In this document: piece by piece, positions 5,571 to 5,833 of the stretch
How the letters are laid out: each line of letters starts with the position of its first letter
How positions within the stretch are numbered: position 1 is the stretch's first letter
NCBI GenBank assembly: GCA_945833725.1
Contig: CAMAFU010000128.1
Location: 1 to 5,833, forward strand
Length of the DNA: 5,833 bases
Reading direction: 5' to 3'
DNA from: an uncultured Treponema sp.
Lineage (GTDB): Bacteria > Spirochaetota > Spirochaetia > Treponematales > Treponemataceae
Position numbers and translations under genes: made by a program
The notes under the pieces: model-generated
Databases searched by the model: none
What the model saw: the letters and a program-made list of their open reading frames with translations, nothing else
What the model was told of the DNA's origin: nothing

Positions 5571-5800
5571 TGTGCAAGTTTTTGAATTTTTTTGCAATTT
5601 TTTGCTTGAAAATGCAGGAAATAGCAAGAAACAAAATTTTTTTAACAGATTCTGCCATTTTTAGTCATAAAATGCAGGATTTTAGTCACATTCAGCAAGA
5701 TTTTGCAAGAAAATGCAAGTTTTTAGCAAGAAAAAATCATATTTTGCAGCAAATTGAATTTTTTCAGTAAGTTTTTGCAAGCCAGACGGATTTTCTGCCC
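5571..5800. repeat. Array of degenerate, helically phased ten-base repeats
   Basis: About 20 consecutive units of roughly ten bases fit the pattern [AT][AT]TGCAAG[AT][AT]. A G starts the core at 5574, 5584, 5594, 5604, 5614, 5624, 5654, 5664, 5674, 5685, 5695, 5705, 5715, 5726, 5746, 5756, 5767 and 5777, filling 18 of 21 slots with an average step near 10.15 bases. Eleven cores read GCA and seven read GCAAG. Short A or T tracts fill the gaps, so the tracts recur about once per helical turn, which predicts intrinsically curved DNA. The rest of 5526-5833 is T-rich sequence with no gene I can support. The pattern weakens after about 5780, and its function is unknown. Confidence 0.75.
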
Positions 5801-5833
5801 TGAAAATTACTTTTTTTTCTCTTTGGCACACAA

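Noticed and set aside
5370..5627. Minus-strand 85-codon open frame over the 3' end of the phosphoesterase gene
   Set aside because: It overlaps the conserved DHHA1 motif in antisense, and its lysine-rich middle only reflects the T-runs after the stop codon.
5582..5770. Plus-strand 62-codon open frame across the decamer array
   Set aside because: It begins at TTG with no ribosome site, and its repeated peptide words (FARK, KMQDF) only reflect the ten-base DNA repeat read in three-unit steps.
5571..5800. CRISPR array
   Set aside because: The repeats are about ten bases long, degenerate and directly abutting, with no unique spacers of constant length and no cas genes in view.

Overview
The window is AT-rich, with long A and T runs in both coding and non-coding DNA, and reads as ordinary chromosome from a low-GC bacterium. 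My best guess is a spirochaete of the genus Treponema. This rests on the exported ankyrin-repeat protein, the AT-rich style of the genes, a tRNA gene with no encoded CCA, and a general resemblance of the small exported protein to treponemal hypotheticals. It is an inference from memory, not a database result. No mobile element, phage gene or CRISPR array is visible.

Layout. The left edge (1-300) is a divergent intergenic region. A few codons of a leftward gene appear at 27-1, and a rightward promoter ends almost on top of the start codon of the first full gene. That gene (301-2001) encodes an exported ankyrin-repeat protein with two ankyrin blocks separated by a long charged linker. It is followed after 36 bp by rsmD (2038-2592), a 16S rRNA guanine-N2 methyltransferase, probably in the same operon. 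Next comes a compact unit: a near-consensus promoter, a tRNA with anticodon CAU, a strong intrinsic terminator and a perfect TATAAT box. It leads into an ornithine carbamoyltransferase gene (2817-3767). A 204-bp structured spacer precedes a small exported protein of unknown function (3972-4397), which ends in a strong terminator. The last gene (4530-5525) is a DHH/DHHA1 phosphoesterase of the NrnA/DhhP type (nanoRNA, pAp or c-di-AMP breakdown). After it, up to the right edge, lies non-coding DNA dominated by a degenerate ten-base repeat.

Functional links. Apart from the likely ankyrin-rsmD pair, the genes look like separate transcription units divided by terminators. They do not form one pathway: they cover envelope or periplasm (ankyrin protein, small exported protein), translation (RsmD, tRNA), arginine/ornithine metabolism (OTCase) and small-nucleotide turnover (DHH enzyme).

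Most unusual observations. (1) About 20 consecutive decamers at 5571-5800 have a G, usually starting GCA or GCAAG, every 10-11 bases, in phase with the DNA helix and alternating with A/T tracts. (2) The ankyrin gene appears to be transcribed as a leaderless mRNA. (3) The spacer before the small exported gene holds hairpins with complementary GAAAC/GTTTC segments. I did not find a convincing new multi-gene system.
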